From positions 1-7,369 of the forward strand of contig JASLES010000313.1 in NCBI GenBank assembly GCA_030151005.1: 7,369 nucleotides of DNA, written 5' to 3'. The notes beneath the pieces are model-generated. The model made no database searches. It saw nothing but the letters and a program-made list of their open reading frames with translations, and was not told the origin of the DNA. Made by a program: the position numbers and the translations under genes. The number at the start of each line of letters is the position of its first letter. The stretch's first letter is position 1. Shown here piece by piece: positions 6,587 to 7,369 of the stretch. Source of the stretch: Silvimonas sp. (GTDB lineage: Bacteria; Pseudomonadota; Gammaproteobacteria; Burkholderiales; Chitinibacteraceae).

Positions 6587-6646
6587 GCTTTGGATGGCCT
6601 GCGGCAGCGCTGCGGGTCTTGCAACTGATCAGACAGGCAGGGCCGA

Positions 6647-7321
6647 ATGATGGCGAGCACAGTATATGGATATGGCCGGGGTCGAGCCGGAGGCCGCCGC
6701 GCCACCGGCGTGGCCGGGGTCGTGGTGTTTCACGCGGTAGTGGTTTACGCGCTGATCTCCGGGCTGGCACAAGATGCGGTCAAGAAGATCCAGCAAAAGG
6801 TGGAGGTCTCGATCATCAGCGAGCCGCCCCCACCCCCTCCACCACCGACGCCACCGCCCAAAGTAGAGAAGGTCGTCCCCAAGGCCGCACCGCCGGTGCC
6901 ACAACCCAAGGCCTATGTACCACCGGTTGAGCATCCGGCGCCCGCACCAGCGCCCGCCGCGATTATCGCGACCACATCTGACCCGGCACCACAGCCGCCA
7001 GCACCACCACCCGAACCGGCAGCTCCCGCGCCGGCACCCAGTGGCCCGGTCTCAGCCAAAGGTAACTGCACCCATATCGAGCCACCCAAGTATCCGGACA
7101 GAGCCCAGGATGAAGGCATTGCCGGGCATGTCGAAATAACGTTCCAGACCGGCGCCGATGGCAAGTTAAGCGGTACGCCCAACCTTTCTTTCAAGGGCAT
7201 CCCAGTCAATTTCCAGAAGTATTTCCGCAATGCGGTGACCACAGCGTTGCAGTCCTATACCTGCAGCCCGAACCTGCAACTCAAGCAAGTAATTGGTTTC
7301 GAGCTCAGTTCCGATTCCTGA
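6647..7321 (+). CDS. tonB: Energy transducer TonB
   Basis: This 224-residue periplasm-spanning protein couples the proton motive force of ExbB-ExbD to outer-membrane receptors. The order of parts is that of TonB: a short basic cytoplasmic N-terminus (1-19), one membrane anchor (about 20-41) with the conserved His (H29), a long Pro/Ala-rich spacer (59-135) including eight consecutive prolines, and a C-terminal TonB domain (about 148-224) with YPDRAQDEGIAGHVEITF. The anchor reads V25-V-V-F-H29, where E. coli TonB has the S16-x3-H20 pair, so the His is kept and the Ser is not. Two cysteines (C141, C206) flank the C-terminal domain and could form a disulfide in the periplasm. Two in-frame ATGs are adjacent (6647 and 6650), and the ribosome binding site is weak (AGGCAGGG just upstream), so either may be used. 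It probably serves the preceding receptor, and may serve others too. Confidence 0.9.
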   Translation: MMASTVYGYGRGRAGGRRATGVAGVVVFHAVVVYALISGLAQDAVKKIQQKVEVSIISEPPPPPPPPTPPPKVEKVVPKAAPPVPQPKAYVPPVEHPAPAPAPAAIIATTSDPAPQPPAPPPEPAAPAPAPSGPVSAKGNCTHIEPPKYPDRAQDEGIAGHVEITFQTGADGKLSGTPNLSFKGIPVNFQKYFRNAVTTALQSYTCSPNLQLKQVIGFELSSDS

Positions 7322-7356
7322 TGTCAGGGGTCAACGTTTAAACAAGGGTCACGACC

Positions 7357-7369
7357 ATGACTAAGCAAT
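7357..7369 (+). CDS. Start of a downstream gene (partial), possibly exbB
   Basis: ATG ACT AAG CAA (MTKQ) begins 8 bases after AAGGG (7344-7348) and 35 bases after the tonB stop. Four codons do not identify a protein. Genes following tonB in proteobacteria are often exbB and exbD, so exbB is a guess from position alone. Confidence 0.4.

Noticed and set aside
6591..6606. Second sigma-54-like GG-N10-GC upstream of tonB
   Set aside because: Only the GG and GC spacing fits; the surrounding bases do not match TGGCACG or TTGC.
6619..6930. 103-residue forward frame overlapping tonB
   Set aside because: It overlaps tonB in another frame, and its composition is what a shifted reading of the proline-rich region would give.
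6829..7051. Cytosine-rich repetitive DNA
   Set aside because: It encodes the Pro/Ala spacer of TonB and needs no other explanation.
1..7369. CRISPR arrays, tRNA or rRNA genes, insertion sequences, attachment sites
   Set aside because: No spaced repeats, cloverleaf-like sequence, transposase motifs or terminal inverted repeats were seen on reading both strands.

Overview
The window looks like a stretch of a Gram-negative chromosome. A 754-residue outer-membrane TonB-dependent receptor and a proline-rich TonB protein make the Gram-negative assignment firm. The moderately GC-rich coding sequence and the style of the TonB and receptor proteins suggest a proteobacterium, perhaps a betaproteobacterium, but that is an impression and not an alignment result. 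All recognisable genes lie on the + strand, and the long reverse-strand frames are shadows.

Layout. (i) Positions 1-3971 look like the 3' part of an operon. It holds the tail of an upstream gene (1-54), a cytoplasmic DszB-like protein (67-1128), an MFS transporter (1125-2318), a SsuB/TauB-type ABC ATPase (2315-3172) and, after a 67-base gap, a class II aldolase/adducin-fold protein (3240-3971). The three middle genes are joined by two 4-base ATGA overlaps, and a strong 15-bp hairpin terminator (3986-4020) ends the unit. (ii) The 305-base gap 3972-4276 holds that terminator, a near-consensus sigma-54 promoter (4174-4189), an imperfect inverted repeat about 130 bases upstream of the predicted start site, an AT-rich stretch, and a leader with an A-rich motif near the ribosome binding site. 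It drives the TonB-dependent receptor (4277-6541), which ends in its own terminator (6556-6586). (iii) A tonB gene (6647-7321) follows, and then the first codons of another gene (from 7357) that by position could be exbB.

How the parts may work together. The first full gene would probably be labelled an ABC substrate-binding protein, but it has no signal peptide. It keeps the Cys-His-Arg catalytic residues of the sulfinate desulfinase DszB at matching spacing (C14, H55, R65). With a sulfonate-type ABC ATPase and a sigma-54-controlled outer-membrane receptor, the simplest reading is a module for taking up an organosulfur compound and releasing its sulfur as sulfite. The aldolase-fold protein has lost two residues normally needed for class II aldolase chemistry, so it is either a pseudoenzyme or does something different. 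The link to sulfur is inference. The DszB comparison was made from memory of the family sequence, and the substrate is unknown.
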